Below are positions 43,963 to 54,290 of a DNA stretch of 64,000 nt, piece by piece (within the stretch, counting starts at the first letter, position 1; each line of letters opens with the position of its first letter). Origin of the DNA: Brenneria alni (lineage in GTDB: Bacteria > Pseudomonadota > Gammaproteobacteria > Enterobacterales > Enterobacteriaceae); NCBI RefSeq assembly GCF_003666245.1, contig NZ_MJLZ01000002.1, forward strand, positions 62,001-126,000, given 5' to 3'. A program made the translations under genes and the position numbers. The notes under the pieces were generated by a model. The model did not search any database. It was not told the DNA's origin and saw only the letters and a program-made list of their open reading frames with translations.

Positions 43963-45852
43963 ATGAGTATGAAAGGCCAAGAAACCCGCGGATTCCAGTC
44001 TGAAGTAAAGCAACTGCTGCACTTGATGATCCATTCACTGTATTCCAACAAAGAAATCTTTCTGCGTGAACTGATCTCCAATGCCTCCGATGCGGCAGAT
44101 AAATTACGTTTTCGTGCGCTGTCATCCCCTGAGCTGTATGCCGGAGAGGGTGAGTTGCGTGTGCGGGTTTCCACCGATAAAGAAAAACGCACTTTGACTA
44201 TCTCTGACAATGGTATCGGTATGAGCCGCGATGAGGTGATTGACAATCTTGGGACTATCGCCAAATCGGGAACTAAAGCCTTTCTGGAATCAATGGGTTC
44301 CGATCAGGTAAAAGACAGCCAGTTGATTGGTCAGTTCGGCGTGGGGTTCTACTCCGCATTTATCGTTGCCGATAAAGTGACCGTACGGACGCGTGCTGCG
44401 GGTGCCGCCGCCGATCAAGGCGTGTATTGGGAATCCGCCGGTGAAGGCGATTACACTATTGCGGATATCAGCAAAGAAGATCGTGGTACTGAAATTACCC
44501 TGCACCTGCGTGAGGGCGAAGATGAGTTCCTTGATGACTGGCGCGTTCGTTCCATCATCAGTAAATACTCCGACCATATTGCCTTGCCGGTAGAAATTGA
44601 ATCCCGCCAGGAAAGCGAAGAAGAGGGGGGTGAAGCAACGGTAAGCTGGGAGAAGATTAACAAAGCGCAGGCCCTGTGGACGCGGAGTAAATCTGAAATC
44701 AGTGATGAAGAATATACGGAATTCTATAAGCATATTGCCCATGACTTTACCGACCCGTTAAGCTGGAGCCACAATCGGGTGGAAGGGAAGCAGGAATATA
44801 CCAGCCTGCTGTACATCCCTTCCCAGGCGCCCTGGGATATGTGGAACCGCGATCATAAGCACGGCCTGAAACTCTATGTGCAGCGTGTATTTATCATGGA
44901 TGACGCCGAACAGTTTATGCCGAATTATCTGCGCTTTGTGCGTGGCCTGATTGATTCCAATGACCTGCCGCTGAACGTATCCCGTGAAATTCTGCAAGAC
45001 AGCCGTGTCACCCAGAACCTGCGTAACGCACTGACCAAGCGCGTGTTGCAGATGCTGGAAAAACTGGCGAAGGATGATGCAGAAAAATATCAGACTTTCT
45101 GGCAACAGTTTGGTCTGGTGCTGAAAGAAGGCCCGGCTGAAGATGGCAGTAACCGTGAAGCTATCGCCAGGCTGTTGCGTTTTTCCACTACACATAATGA
45201 CAGCGCGGCACAGACTATATCGTTGGAAGACTATGTCAGCCGTATGGTGGAAGGGCAGGATAAGATTTACTACATCACGGCAGACAGCTATGCCGCTGCG
45301 AAGAGCAGCCCGCATCTGGAACTGTTCCGCAAGAAAGGCATTGAAGTGCTGTTGCTCTCCGATCGCATTGACGAATGGATGATGAGCTACCTGACGGAAT
45401 TTGACGGTAAGCACTTCCAGTCAGTCAGCAAAGCGGATGACGCGCTGGATAAACTGGCGGATGAAGAAAACGATGCTCAGAAAGAAGCGGAAAAAGCGCT
45501 GGAGCCTTTTGTTGAGCGCGTAAAAACTCTGCTGGGCGATCGGGTGAAAGAGGTTCGCCTGACGCACCGTTTGACGGATACGCCTGCGATTGTCACGACC
45601 GACGCCAACGAGATGAGCACCCAAATGGCGAAACTGTTTGCCGCAGCCGGGCAACAGGCACCTGAAGTAAAATATATTTTTGAACTGAACCCGGAGCATG
45701 TTCTGGTCAAGCGTGCGTCTGGCGTGAGCGACGAGGCGCAATTCGCTGAGTGGGTTGAGCTGCTGCTGGATCAGGCTTTACTGGCTGAACGCGGCACGCT
45801 GGACGATCCGAATCAGTTTATCCGTCGTATGAATCAGTTACTGAGTGCCTGA
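43963..45852 (+). CDS. htpG: Hsp90-family chaperone HtpG
   Basis: The 629-residue cytosolic ATPase chaperone has the N-terminal GHKL ATP site ([43 protein letters not shown]), the middle domain with [11 protein letters not shown], and the C-terminal dimerisation domain. I start at ATG 43963, nine bases after GAGG; E. coli HtpG corresponds to the in-frame ATG two codons later. Confidence 0.97.
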   Translation: MSMKGQETRGFQSEVKQLLHLMIHSLYSNKEIFLRELISNASDAADKLRFRALSSPELYAGEGELRVRVSTDKEKRTLTISDNGIGMSRDEVIDNLGTIAKSGTKAFLESMGSDQVKDSQLIGQFGVGFYSAFIVADKVTVRTRAAGAAADQGVYWESAGEGDYTIADISKEDRGTEITLHLREGEDEFLDDWRVRSIISKYSDHIALPVEIESRQESEEEGGEATVSWEKINKAQALWTRSKSEISDEEYTEFYKHIAHDFTDPLSWSHNRVEGKQEYTSLLYIPSQAPWDMWNRDHKHGLKLYVQRVFIMDDAEQFMPNYLRFVRGLIDSNDLPLNVSREILQDSRVTQNLRNALTKRVLQMLEKLAKDDAEKYQTFWQQFGLVLKEGPAEDGSNREAIARLLRFSTTHNDSAAQTISLEDYVSRMVEGQDKIYYITADSYAAAKSSPHLELFRKKGIEVLLLSDRIDEWMMSYLTEFDGKHFQSVSKADDALDKLADEENDAQKEAEKALEPFVERVKTLLGDRVKEVRLTHRLTDTPAIVTTDANEMSTQMAKLFAAAGQQAPEVKYIFELNPEHVLVKRASGVSDEAQFAEWVELLLDQALLAERGTLDDPNQFIRRMNQLLSA

Positions 45853-45861
45853 TGTTTCTCT

Positions 45862-45883
45862 GACCCCGGTTCATTCCGGGGTC
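45862..45883 (+). terminator. Hairpin after htpG
   Basis: GACCCCGG, loop TTCATT and CCGGGGTC form an 8-bp stem right after the htpG stop. The T run is poor, so termination is likely but not certain. Confidence 0.6.
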
Positions 45884-46083
45884 TATTCCACCTGTTTTAT
45901 CTTTTACCCACTTAGCCGGTGCTTTGTTATTATTCGCCTACACTGACAGTTCATGGTCGCTGTACGATGAACGCAAACAACTTTTTTACCTGCTGACGAG
46001 AGGCTGAAACGTGCCCGTTCCTTGAGGATAAATGCCTGGAATGGTATGGTTTAGCGCTTTTCAAATTTATTTTATAAAAACTC

Positions 46084-46874
<791 letters not shown>

Positions 46875-46897
46875 TTCCTGACCAGCAATGAGAGTAG

Positions 46898-46926
46898 TGC
46901 CAGGCAACTGCCTGGCATTTTTTTTA
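46898..46926 (+). terminator. Terminator of adk
   Basis: TGCCAGGCA, two bases, TGCCTGGCA followed by eight or more T form a textbook intrinsic terminator. Confidence 0.92.
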
Positions 46927-47085
46927 CCTTTTTACCTGACGGCATCACTTCTCCCTATTAATAGCATTGGTTTTATCCTCGCTATCTGCCCATATATGTT
47001 CGGTATTTTTCGCTACAATAGAAAATCTGATACCAAGTACGGATAGGCCAGGTGTAGCCAGCTTGTCCACAAGAGGAAGGCAGTG

Positions 47086-48048
47086 ATGACGCAAGAGAAG
47101 TACGGCGTGCTGATGGTGAATTTAGGCACCCCCGATGCACCAACACCACAGGCAGTAAAACGTTATCTGGCTGAATTCCTGAGTGACAGACGCGTGGTGG
47201 ATACGTCACGGCTACTGTGGTGGCCGCTATTACGGGGCGTGATTCTGCCTCTCCGCTCACCGCGTGTGGCAAAGCTCTACCAGTCTGTGTGGATGGAAGG
47301 TGGGTCACCCTTGCTGGTGATTAGCCGTCGGCAGCAGCAGGCGCTGGCTGGCCGTATGCCAGAAATTCCGGTTGAACTGGGGATGAGCTATGGCTCTCCT
47401 AGCCTGCATTCAGCGCTGGATAAGCTGTTGGCGCAGGGGGTAACGCAACTGGTGGTTTTACCGATGTACCCGCAGTATTCCTGTTCGACGACGGCCGCCG
47501 TGTGGGACGGGCTGGCTAAACTGTTGCGCCAATACCGCAAGTTACCCGCTATCCGTTTTATCCGTGATTATGCTGAACATCCCGCCTACATCGCGGCGTT
47601 GAAATCCCGTGTTGAACAGGCGTTTGCTCAACAGGGCGAGCCTGACAGGTTGGTGCTCTCTTTTCACGGCATCCCAGTGCGTTATGCCAGCGAGGGAGAT
47701 GACTATCCGCTGCGCTGTAAGGCAACGACAGTGGCGCTAATCGCGGCGCTGGGTCTCCCCAAAGAGAAAGTGATGATGACATTCCAGTCGCGTTTTGGAC
47801 GTGAGCCTTGGCTAACGCCGTATACGGATGAAACGCTAAAAGGGTTACCGGCGCAGGGGGTTAAACATATTCAGGTTATGTGTCCTGGCTTTGCCGCAGA
47901 CTGTCTGGAAACACTGGAAGAGATTCAGGAGCAAAACAGAGAGATATTCCTGCACGCGGGCGGCGAAAAATTTAGCTATATTCCGGCGTTAAACGATGAT
48001 CCGCTGCATATTGACCTGCTAGAGCAACTGGTGGAAAAAGCAGAGTAG
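47086..48048 (+). CDS. hemH: Ferrochelatase
   Basis: The 320-residue enzyme inserts ferrous iron into protoporphyrin IX as the last step of heme synthesis. Motifs: [11 protein letters not shown] at the start, [18 protein letters not shown] with the catalytic His (about 190), and [19 protein letters not shown] with the conserved Glu region. I chose ATG 47086, which has AGGAAGG five bases upstream; an in-frame GTG precedes it. Confidence 0.97.
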   Translation: MTQEKYGVLMVNLGTPDAPTPQAVKRYLAEFLSDRRVVDTSRLLWWPLLRGVILPLRSPRVAKLYQSVWMEGGSPLLVISRRQQQALAGRMPEIPVELGMSYGSPSLHSALDKLLAQGVTQLVVLPMYPQYSCSTTAAVWDGLAKLLRQYRKLPAIRFIRDYAEHPAYIAALKSRVEQAFAQQGEPDRLVLSFHGIPVRYASEGDDYPLRCKATTVALIAALGLPKEKVMMTFQSRFGREPWLTPYTDETLKGLPAQGVKHIQVMCPGFAADCLETLEEIQEQNREIFLHAGGEKFSYIPALNDDPLHIDLLEQLVEKAE

Positions 48049-48053
48049 GGCGG

Positions 48054-48080
48054 GAAGAAAAGGCGGGCATAACCCGCCGC
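48054..48080 (-). terminator. Terminator between convergent hemH and ybaL
   Basis: GGCGGG (48062-48067), a 5-nt loop and CCCGCC (48073-48078) form a stem. On the minus strand TTTTCTT follows, so it fits ybaL best. Confidence 0.7.
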
Positions 48081-48086
48081 ACTTGG

Positions 48087-49772
48087 TTAGATAGGGCATT
48101 GCTGAGGTGCTTGCGGTACTTCGTCGAGCTTGAGTAACGTAATCATACTGTTGGCAATTTCCCGTTCGCCCATCACTACCTGATTTGCGCCGTGTTCCGT
48201 AATGTAGCTGACTTCATCATCGTAATGCGCACGGGCAATAATTTCCAAATCATCTCTTTTTTCACGTGCCGCCGCGACGATTTCACCTGCTTCATAGCCA
48301 TTGGGGATGGTAAGCAACAGCCAGCGGGCGCAGTCCAGACGGGCGATCTCCATAATCTCTGGCTTGGTGGCATTGCCGAGTACGGCCTTGATACCCTGCT
48401 CACGTAAAGCATCGACCCGCGCACGGGAGTTTTCCACCACCACCACCGGAATTCCCTCCTGATGAAGTTTGGCGCCGATCAGGCTGCCAACCCGTCCGTA
48501 ACCGACCAGCAGAGCGTGATTGCACAAATCGACGGGGATCTGTTTTTCTTCTTCGATCGCTTCTTCCACTATCTGTTCTTCAATGGTTTCATTTTTAGCC
48601 AGATAGCGTTCGAGCAGGGTAAAGAGTACCGGGTTGATCATGATAGAGAGGATGGCCCCCGCCAACACCAGACTGCGGCCCTCTTCGGATAATAGCCCCA
48701 GTGCAATGCCCAGCCCGGCAAGAATAAAGGCAAACTCACCGATTTGCGCCAGGCTGGCGGAAATGGTTAATGCGGTGCGCTTCGAGTGACCGAACAGGCG
48801 AACCAGCATAAACGCGGCGGCTGATTTACCAAAGACAATGATCGCCAGGGTAATCAGTACCGCAATCGGATCATTGATTAGAATCATCGGGTCGAACAGC
48901 ATACCGACAGAAACAAAGAACAGTACCGCGAAAGCATCGCGCAGCGGCAGCGTATCATGCGCGGCCCGCTGGCTGAGTTCAGACTCATTCAATACTACGC
49001 CTGCGAAGAATGCGCCCAGCGCAAAGGAAACATCAAACAGTTTCACTGCTCCAAAGGCGATGCCCAGCGCCATAGCAAGCACCGCCAGTGTAAATAGCTC
49101 GCGGGAACCGGTACTGGCGCTTTTTGCCAGCACCCAGGGTACCAGACGGCGCCCCACAACAATCATCAAAGTGATGAAGGCGATAACTTTACCGATGGTC
49201 CATGCCAGGTCGCGCAGCAATTTACCGGTATCGGCATGTTCCGCGCCAATCATGTCGCCGAAGGCGGGCAGCAGAACCAGCGTCAGAACCATCGCCAGAT
49301 CTTCTACGATTAGCCAGCCGATGGCAATTTGACCGCGTTGGCTGTCAATAAGCTGACGCTCTTCCAGTGCGCGTAATAAGACAACCGTACTGGCCGTTGA
49401 AAGACAAAGGCCGAATACCAGTCCGTTTGCCAGGCTCCAGCCCAGCATGGCGGAAAGGCCCATCCCAAGCAGCGTCGCTACCGCGATCTGCGCAATAGCG
49501 CCGGGAATGGCGATCGATTTAACCGCCATCAGGTCTTTCAGGGAGAAATGCAAACCAACACCGAACATCAACAGAATGACACCAAGTTCGGCCAACTCTG
49601 GCGCCAGAGAGGTATCGGCTACAAATCCTGGGGTAAACGGCCCGACAAGCACGCCGGCAACCAGATAACCAACAAGCGGGGAGATGCGCAGGCGATTTGC
49701 CAGAATACCGAGAAGAAAGGCAAGAACCAGCCCACTAGCGATAGTTGAAATTAGAGGTGTTGCAGCATGCAT
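48087..49772 (-). CDS. ybaL: Kef-type cation:proton antiporter YbaL
   Basis: The product of about 561 residues has a CPA2 membrane domain of twelve or so helices (PLVGYLVAGVLVGPFTPGFV; FGLCLSTASTVVLLRALEERQL) and a cytoplasmic RCK/TrkA-N domain (NHALLVGYGRVGSLIGAKLHQEG, about 413-435). It probably exchanges potassium or another cation for protons. I chose ATG 49772, which has AAAGGAG just upstream and matches the E. coli start. The aes, gsk and fsr genes that flank ybaL in E. coli are absent. Confidence 0.94.
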   Translation of the reverse strand: MHAATPLISTIASGLVLAFLLGILANRLRISPLVGYLVAGVLVGPFTPGFVADTSLAPELAELGVILLMFGVGLHFSLKDLMAVKSIAIPGAIAQIAVATLLGMGLSAMLGWSLANGLVFGLCLSTASTVVLLRALEERQLIDSQRGQIAIGWLIVEDLAMVLTLVLLPAFGDMIGAEHADTGKLLRDLAWTIGKVIAFITLMIVVGRRLVPWVLAKSASTGSRELFTLAVLAMALGIAFGAVKLFDVSFALGAFFAGVVLNESELSQRAAHDTLPLRDAFAVLFFVSVGMLFDPMILINDPIAVLITLAIIVFGKSAAAFMLVRLFGHSKRTALTISASLAQIGEFAFILAGLGIALGLLSEEGRSLVLAGAILSIMINPVLFTLLERYLAKNETIEEQIVEEAIEEEKQIPVDLCNHALLVGYGRVGSLIGAKLHQEGIPVVVVENSRARVDALREQGIKAVLGNATKPEIMEIARLDCARWLLLTIPNGYEAGEIVAAAREKRDDLEIIARAHYDDEVSYITEHGANQVVMGEREIANSMITLLKLDEVPQAPQQCPI

Positions 49773-50287
49773 CCCGACTCCTTTTGCCATGTGTGAAACG
49801 TGAACGAGCGGACCTTCTGTATAAATTCTATTGCATAAAGAAAAATGTTGCTTGGGTAAAATAGGGATTCTGTCAAAAATGTTAGCTTATCAGCATATTT
49901 ACATGGTAACACAGATTTAAGCATGGTTTCTTCAGATAAGCATTGATAAACATGCGTAATTATCAATGTGAAGCCTGATTCTTGATGAGTATACCTTACG
50001 ATTTATCCACTTGTTCAGTAAAAAAACACTATCCGTCAGTCGGAAACCATAGAAAATAGGGAATAAGACGCCTAATAACAGATTATTCCGATGAACCATC
50101 CATATTATGAGGAATTCATTACAGCGCGTAGGCAGATGGGCGAACAGACTCATGCTATGTTCTTTGCGATATATGTCTATTATAGAATGTCCGTCACTAA
50201 GAGGATGGCGACTGCGCACATAGCGCTTTGCCAGTTTGCTCTGGCAACATCTTTCTTTTTGGGTACTAAAATTAAATGGAGATTTTC
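49773..50287. other. Gene-free gap between ybaL and ushA
   Basis: About 515 AT-rich nt holding the divergent promoters. Near ushA a hairpin TTGCCAG-loop-CTGGCAA (50228-50247) is followed by a T-rich stretch. Short frames on both strands show no recognisable protein. Confidence 0.5.
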
Positions 50288-51940
50288 ATGCGTTTTTCGA
50301 CAAAAACAGTGGGGCGCGCTTTGGCGATATCGCTGGCGTTAGCGCCATTTGGGGCAATAGCCTGGGAAAAGGATAAAACGTATGCCATCACCATACTGCA
50401 TACAAATGATCACCATGGTCACTTTTGGCATAACGATCATGGCGAGTATGGATTGGCAGCCCAGAAAACATTGGTTGATCAGATTCGTCAGGACGTTGCG
50501 GGCAAAGGCGGAAGTTTACTGTTACTTTCAGGTGGAGATATTAATACCGGTGTTCCTGAGTCAGATTTACAGGACGCTGAACCCGATTTCCGTGGCATGA
50601 GTATGGTGGGTTATGATGCGATGGCACTGGGTAATCATGAGTTTGATAATCCGCTCTCTGTTCTTAGGCAGCAGGAAAAATGGGCGAATTTCCCCTTGCT
50701 GTCGGCCAATATTTACCAAAAAAGCACCAATAAACGGTTATTCAAGCCGTATGCCTTGTTTGATAAACAAGGTGTGAAAATTGCCGTTATCGGCCTGACT
50801 ACTGATGATACGGCCAAATTAGGCAATCCTGAATATTTCACGGACATCGAATTTCGCCAGCCAGCCGTGGAGGTGAAGCAAGTCGTTGAGTCATTGCGCA
50901 AAGATGAAAAACCCGATGTGATCATTGCCGCCACCCACATGGGGCACTATGACGACGGTAAACACGGTTCCAATGCGCCGGGGGATGTGGAGATGGCTCG
51001 CAGCCTGCCTGCGGGTTATCTGAATATGATTGTCGGCGGACATTCACAAGATCCGGTTTGTATGGCCGGCGAGAATAAAAAACAGGTGGACTACGTACCG
51101 GGTACGCCCTGCGCGCCCGATCGTCAGAACGGCATCTGGATTGTTCAGGCCCATGAGTGGGGTAAATATGTTGGCAGGGCGGACTTCACTTTCCGCAATG
51201 GGGAACTAAAGCTGGAGCGCTATCAGCTCATCCCGGTTAATCTGAAGAAAAAAGTGACGGCGGCGGACGGCAAAACAGAGCGGGTTTTTTATACGCACGA
51301 AATCAAACAAGATCCGTCAGTATTGAAAATGCTGACGCCGTTCCAGGAAAAAGGGCAGACGCAGTTGGATGTCAAAGTGGGAAGCGTTGAAGGAAAACTG
51401 GAAGGCGATCGTAATCAAGTCCGTTTCCGTCAGACCAATCTGGCGCGGGTTGTATTGTCAGCCCAACTCGAACGTGCGAATGCTGATTTTGCGGTAATGA
51501 GCGGCGGCGGTATACGCGATTCCATCGAGTCTGGTGATATTACCTATAAAAATGTGCTGAAAGTGCAGCCGTTTTCCAACACGCTGGTCTATGTGGATAT
51601 GAAAGGCCGCGACGTTGAGAAATACCTGGCTGTGGTGGCGAACAAAGAGGTCGATTCCGGCGCGTATGCTCAATTCCTTAACGTCAGCCTGACGGCGGAT
51701 GGCAACGGTGTGCAGGATATAAAAATCAACGGTGAGCCATTACAGGCGGATAAAGTCTACCGTATGTCAACGTTGAATTTTAACGCCATGGGCGGAGACG
51801 GGTATCCACGCATTGATAATCTGCCCGGCTATGTTAACACCGGCTTCATTGATGCCGAGGTGCTGAAACAGTACATCGAGAAGCACTCGCCGCTGGATGC
51901 CGCCGCGTACCGGCCTAAAGGTGAGATTGTCTATAAATAG
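50288..51940 (+). CDS. ushA: Periplasmic UDP-sugar hydrolase / 5'-nucleotidase
   Basis: The 550-residue precursor has a signal peptide (AISLALAPFGAIAW), a metallophosphatase domain with the dimetal motifs ILHTNDHHGHF, LSGGDINTG and GNHEFD, and a C-terminal 5'-nucleotidase domain (SGGGIRDSIESGDITYKN). It degrades extracellular nucleotides and UDP-glucose. ATG 50288 has GGAG seven bases upstream, whereas the in-frame ATG 50276 contains that site. Confidence 0.96.
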   Translation: MRFSTKTVGRALAISLALAPFGAIAWEKDKTYAITILHTNDHHGHFWHNDHGEYGLAAQKTLVDQIRQDVAGKGGSLLLLSGGDINTGVPESDLQDAEPDFRGMSMVGYDAMALGNHEFDNPLSVLRQQEKWANFPLLSANIYQKSTNKRLFKPYALFDKQGVKIAVIGLTTDDTAKLGNPEYFTDIEFRQPAVEVKQVVESLRKDEKPDVIIAATHMGHYDDGKHGSNAPGDVEMARSLPAGYLNMIVGGHSQDPVCMAGENKKQVDYVPGTPCAPDRQNGIWIVQAHEWGKYVGRADFTFRNGELKLERYQLIPVNLKKKVTAADGKTERVFYTHEIKQDPSVLKMLTPFQEKGQTQLDVKVGSVEGKLEGDRNQVRFRQTNLARVVLSAQLERANADFAVMSGGGIRDSIESGDITYKNVLKVQPFSNTLVYVDMKGRDVEKYLAVVANKEVDSGAYAQFLNVSLTADGNGVQDIKINGEPLQADKVYRMSTLNFNAMGGDGYPRIDNLPGYVNTGFIDAEVLKQYIEKHSPLDAAAYRPKGEIVYK

Positions 51941-52349
51941 TTGATAGTAAAGGCGGTTTTTTATTGCGTAACGATGAAAGCCGCCAGCTACTATTTGATT
52001 TTATATAATAATACTCGAATCTCTGTGGTAATAAAAACTAACAAAATAAAATAAATATAAATCAAAAATGTATATTTGATATGTCTTGAATTAAGTTTTT
52101 TTTAAAATATGTTATTTTCATAAAAAATAAATGAAATGTATTTAATTTTATTCTGCTTAAATAATTTTAAGAAATAATATTTATAATATCCATACGGTTA
52201 AAATGAATGATGGGTTTTTGCGTTAGATGTAATTATTTGTGACGGAAACTAAATATTATTTTTATACACCTATGAATGGATGATTGGATGCGGTAAATAA
52301 TCAGGTGGGAATGTTTCTTATGATTATTTTACGGCCCTGATAATCTATC
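51941..52349. other. Very AT-rich gap downstream of ushA
   Basis: About 400 nt of extreme AT richness without a gene, the left flank of the effector island. The only named site is the hrp-like box at 52244-52272. Confidence 0.55.
52244..52272 (+). promoter_or_regulatory. Candidate hrp box upstream of the NleD/HopH1-like gene
   Basis: GGAAAC (52244-52249), a 16-nt spacer and ACACCTA (52266-52272) resemble the HrpL consensus GGAACC-N15/16-CCACNNA with one mismatch in each half. It is about 380 nt before the effector ATG, and a 272-nt repeat element lies between; without that element the distance would be near 110 nt. Confidence 0.45.
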
Positions 52350-52621
52350 TATATCCTAAATAATTCGAGTTGCAGGAAGGCGGCAAGGGAAGGACAAATT
52401 CGTCAGGAACGAATTTGACCAGCCAACGGCTGGCCTTCGGTGAGAGACAGGATGTCTCTCATTAATCCCGATGAGCTTACTCAGGTAAGTATTGGGGTGA
52501 CTGACAAATCTGCCTGGAGCAGATTTGAACGCTGTTCACAGCGGCCCCGAAGGGGCGAGGCCCACGGATGGGCCGAGTAGCAAAGCCAACGCACATGCAA
52601 CTTGAAGTATGACGGGTATTT
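52350..52621 (+). repeat. Dispersed repeat, copy C, expanded by a string of small hairpins
   Basis: The outer ends match the other copies (TATATCCTAAATAATTCGAG left; CTTGAAGTATGACGGGTATT right). The interior is about twice as long and is nearly all short stem-loops: 52395-52417, 52419-52433, 52441-52461, 52476-52489, 52505-52527, 52530-52543, 52544-52556 and 52559-52574. The first and fifth share a 9-5-9 layout and related sequence (CAAATTCGT and CAAATCTGC arms). It ends 29 nt before the effector ATG. Confidence 0.85.
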
Positions 52622-52650
52622 AATTATCAATTAATTCAGAGGGTTTTATC

Positions 52651-53295
52651 ATGGATGGTTTCACCGGTATCAGAGTGGGAAGTCACTCATCCCACTATTT
52701 TGAAAATGATGTTGTTGAATCTCTCAATAAGATCAAATCAGGTTCAACCGGACAACAGCTTTTACAGAAAATAGCAGATAATTCAACCAGCGAGAAGCAC
52801 GTAACCATTTCAGAGGTGAGAGACGGGCAGGCTCCTGTGGCTCGCCCCCGATTAACCCTTTCACAGATGAGCAGGCTGGGCAACAACCCAACGCAAAGAG
52901 AGTTTGATTCCATGCTAATTAGAGAGTCCACCGGTTCCACTTGTATAAATAAAAGAGGTACGGCATCTGAAATACTGTGGAGTAAAAATAGCGTAGAGCC
53001 GAATGTGAATTCTTCAGGAGTGCCGGTTCGAGGAACTAATCCGGATAACGCGTTTACAGTATTAGCTCATGAACTTATTCATGCCAGGCATTATTTGGCA
53101 GGAACGAGTAAGTACGGCGGCTCAGTAACACCAAATGCGTCATCTGCATCTACCAAGTCCGGGAAAGAAGAATTAAGAGCAGTGGGGCTTGGCAAATATA
53201 AGCATGAGAATACCGGGGAACCTACCGAAAACTCCATTCGTGGTGAGCATGGTCTCCCTTTAAAGACGCGTTATTCACTTTCCGGTAATTGGTAG
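52651..53295 (+). CDS. Putative type III effector, NleD/HopH1/XopG-like zinc metalloprotease (M91)
   Basis: The 214-residue product has no signal peptide and a Ser/Gly/Asn-rich N-terminus. The zinc motif HELIH is at residues 140-144, followed by ARH as in this family. The conserved downstream block is present: EEL..VGLGKYK at 173-183, TENSIRGEHGLPLKTRY at 192-208. These features identify peptidase family M91 (NleD of enteropathogens, HopH1 of Pseudomonas syringae, XopG of Xanthomonas), injected by type III secretion; NleD cleaves host JNK and p38 kinases. All key residues are intact. The gene is AT-rich, follows a mosaic repeat and borders a decayed operon, suggesting acquisition by transfer. 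The host target is unknown. Confidence 0.85.
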   Translation: MDGFTGIRVGSHSSHYFENDVVESLNKIKSGSTGQQLLQKIADNSTSEKHVTISEVRDGQAPVARPRLTLSQMSRLGNNPTQREFDSMLIRESTGSTCINKRGTASEILWSKNSVEPNVNSSGVPVRGTNPDNAFTVLAHELIHARHYLAGTSKYGGSVTPNASSASTKSGKEELRAVGLGKYKHENTGEPTENSIRGEHGLPLKTRYSLSGNW

Positions 53296-53462
53296 TACGG
53301 TTTTTAGCCAGCAAAGTTAATAGCGGCGTTGTCTCTATGAGCGTCGAGTGCGTATTAAAAAAGCCTCCTTGCTTGAAAAGCATGGCTAATGGCCAGGGAG
53401 GCATTAATTCAGCAAAAGCATTTATCGACACTGGATTACGTGGCGCTTTTAATAAATCGGAT

Positions 53463-54290
53463 TTAAGTCATTTGCTGGTGTGGCCAGAAGCGGTACAGCA
53501 GTAGCGCAATCAAGAACGTCACCGGCGCGGAAAACGATTGCAGTACGGCACTGCCGTGCATCAGTGTAATACCTGCGGCCACGCTTAAAAACCAGGCGCT
53601 AAGTCCACGCAGGCTAAAGGTTTGTTCGGTATATTGAGGCGACGCCTGACTGGCAGGAAAAATGTGCCCCAGCGCCACACCGACCCAGGCCACCACGAAT
53701 ACGCCCTGATAAGCCAACGCTTGCAGAATGTAGGCAAAAATATCCGCCAGCATCAGCACATAAACCACCGCGCCGACAATGCACGCCCATACGATTTTGC
53801 GACAGCGGATACGGAACAAGCGGTCGAAAAACACCTGCATATTCACCGTCGCCAGATAGTAATTGGCGGTATTGATGCGTGTCTGAGTGACCCAGACAAA
53901 CAGCAATCCCCATAACCCCAGTAAGTTCAGAATCGCCACCACCACCGCGACTTCACTCACGTCCCCCTGATGCTGAAAGTTGCTGACCAGATAAATACCG
54001 GCCACGCCGTTGAGCAGGAAGGTGATCAGATAGAACGGCATACCAAAGTTAAATTGCGCGTGATAATTGCTGTCTTTCTGTTTACCAAAGCGGGCGTAGT
54101 CGAAGGTATACATCATCAAGATCCACACCCCCATATAGTAAGTGAAGCAGTTCCACCAGCCGTATGCCGGGGGGATTGCGGGCCAAAATCCAGCCATTGC
54201 GGCTGATAGCCATAATGGTTAATCGCCACCAATACGGTGATCAACAGGCCAATCAGATAGAATGGCAGCAAAACGCCGTTACATCATTTG
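53463..54290 (-). pseudogene. NCS1-type (cytosine/purine-like) permease, 5'-truncated and frameshifted
   Basis: The frame 53463-54197 encodes the C-terminal half of a nucleobase:cation symporter-1 protein (PPAYGWWNCFTYYMGVW; LLGLWGLLFVWVTQTRINTANYY). Upstream, GVLLPFYLIGLLITVLVAIN continues it in another frame, with a shift near 54180. The true N-terminal half is missing: the coding trace ends at about 54287, where it is joined to the truncated biotin carboxylase gene. It cannot make a working transporter. The substrate was probably the compound processed by the neighbouring pxpA-type genes. Confidence 0.85.

Noticed and set aside
49932..50219. Frames on both strands in the ybaL-ushA gap
   Set aside because: Overlapping low-complexity frames without ribosome sites; no homology that I can recognise.
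53289..53504. A 71-codon frame after the M91 effector gene
   Set aside because: It has no family resemblance, and its end is antisense to the permease remnant.
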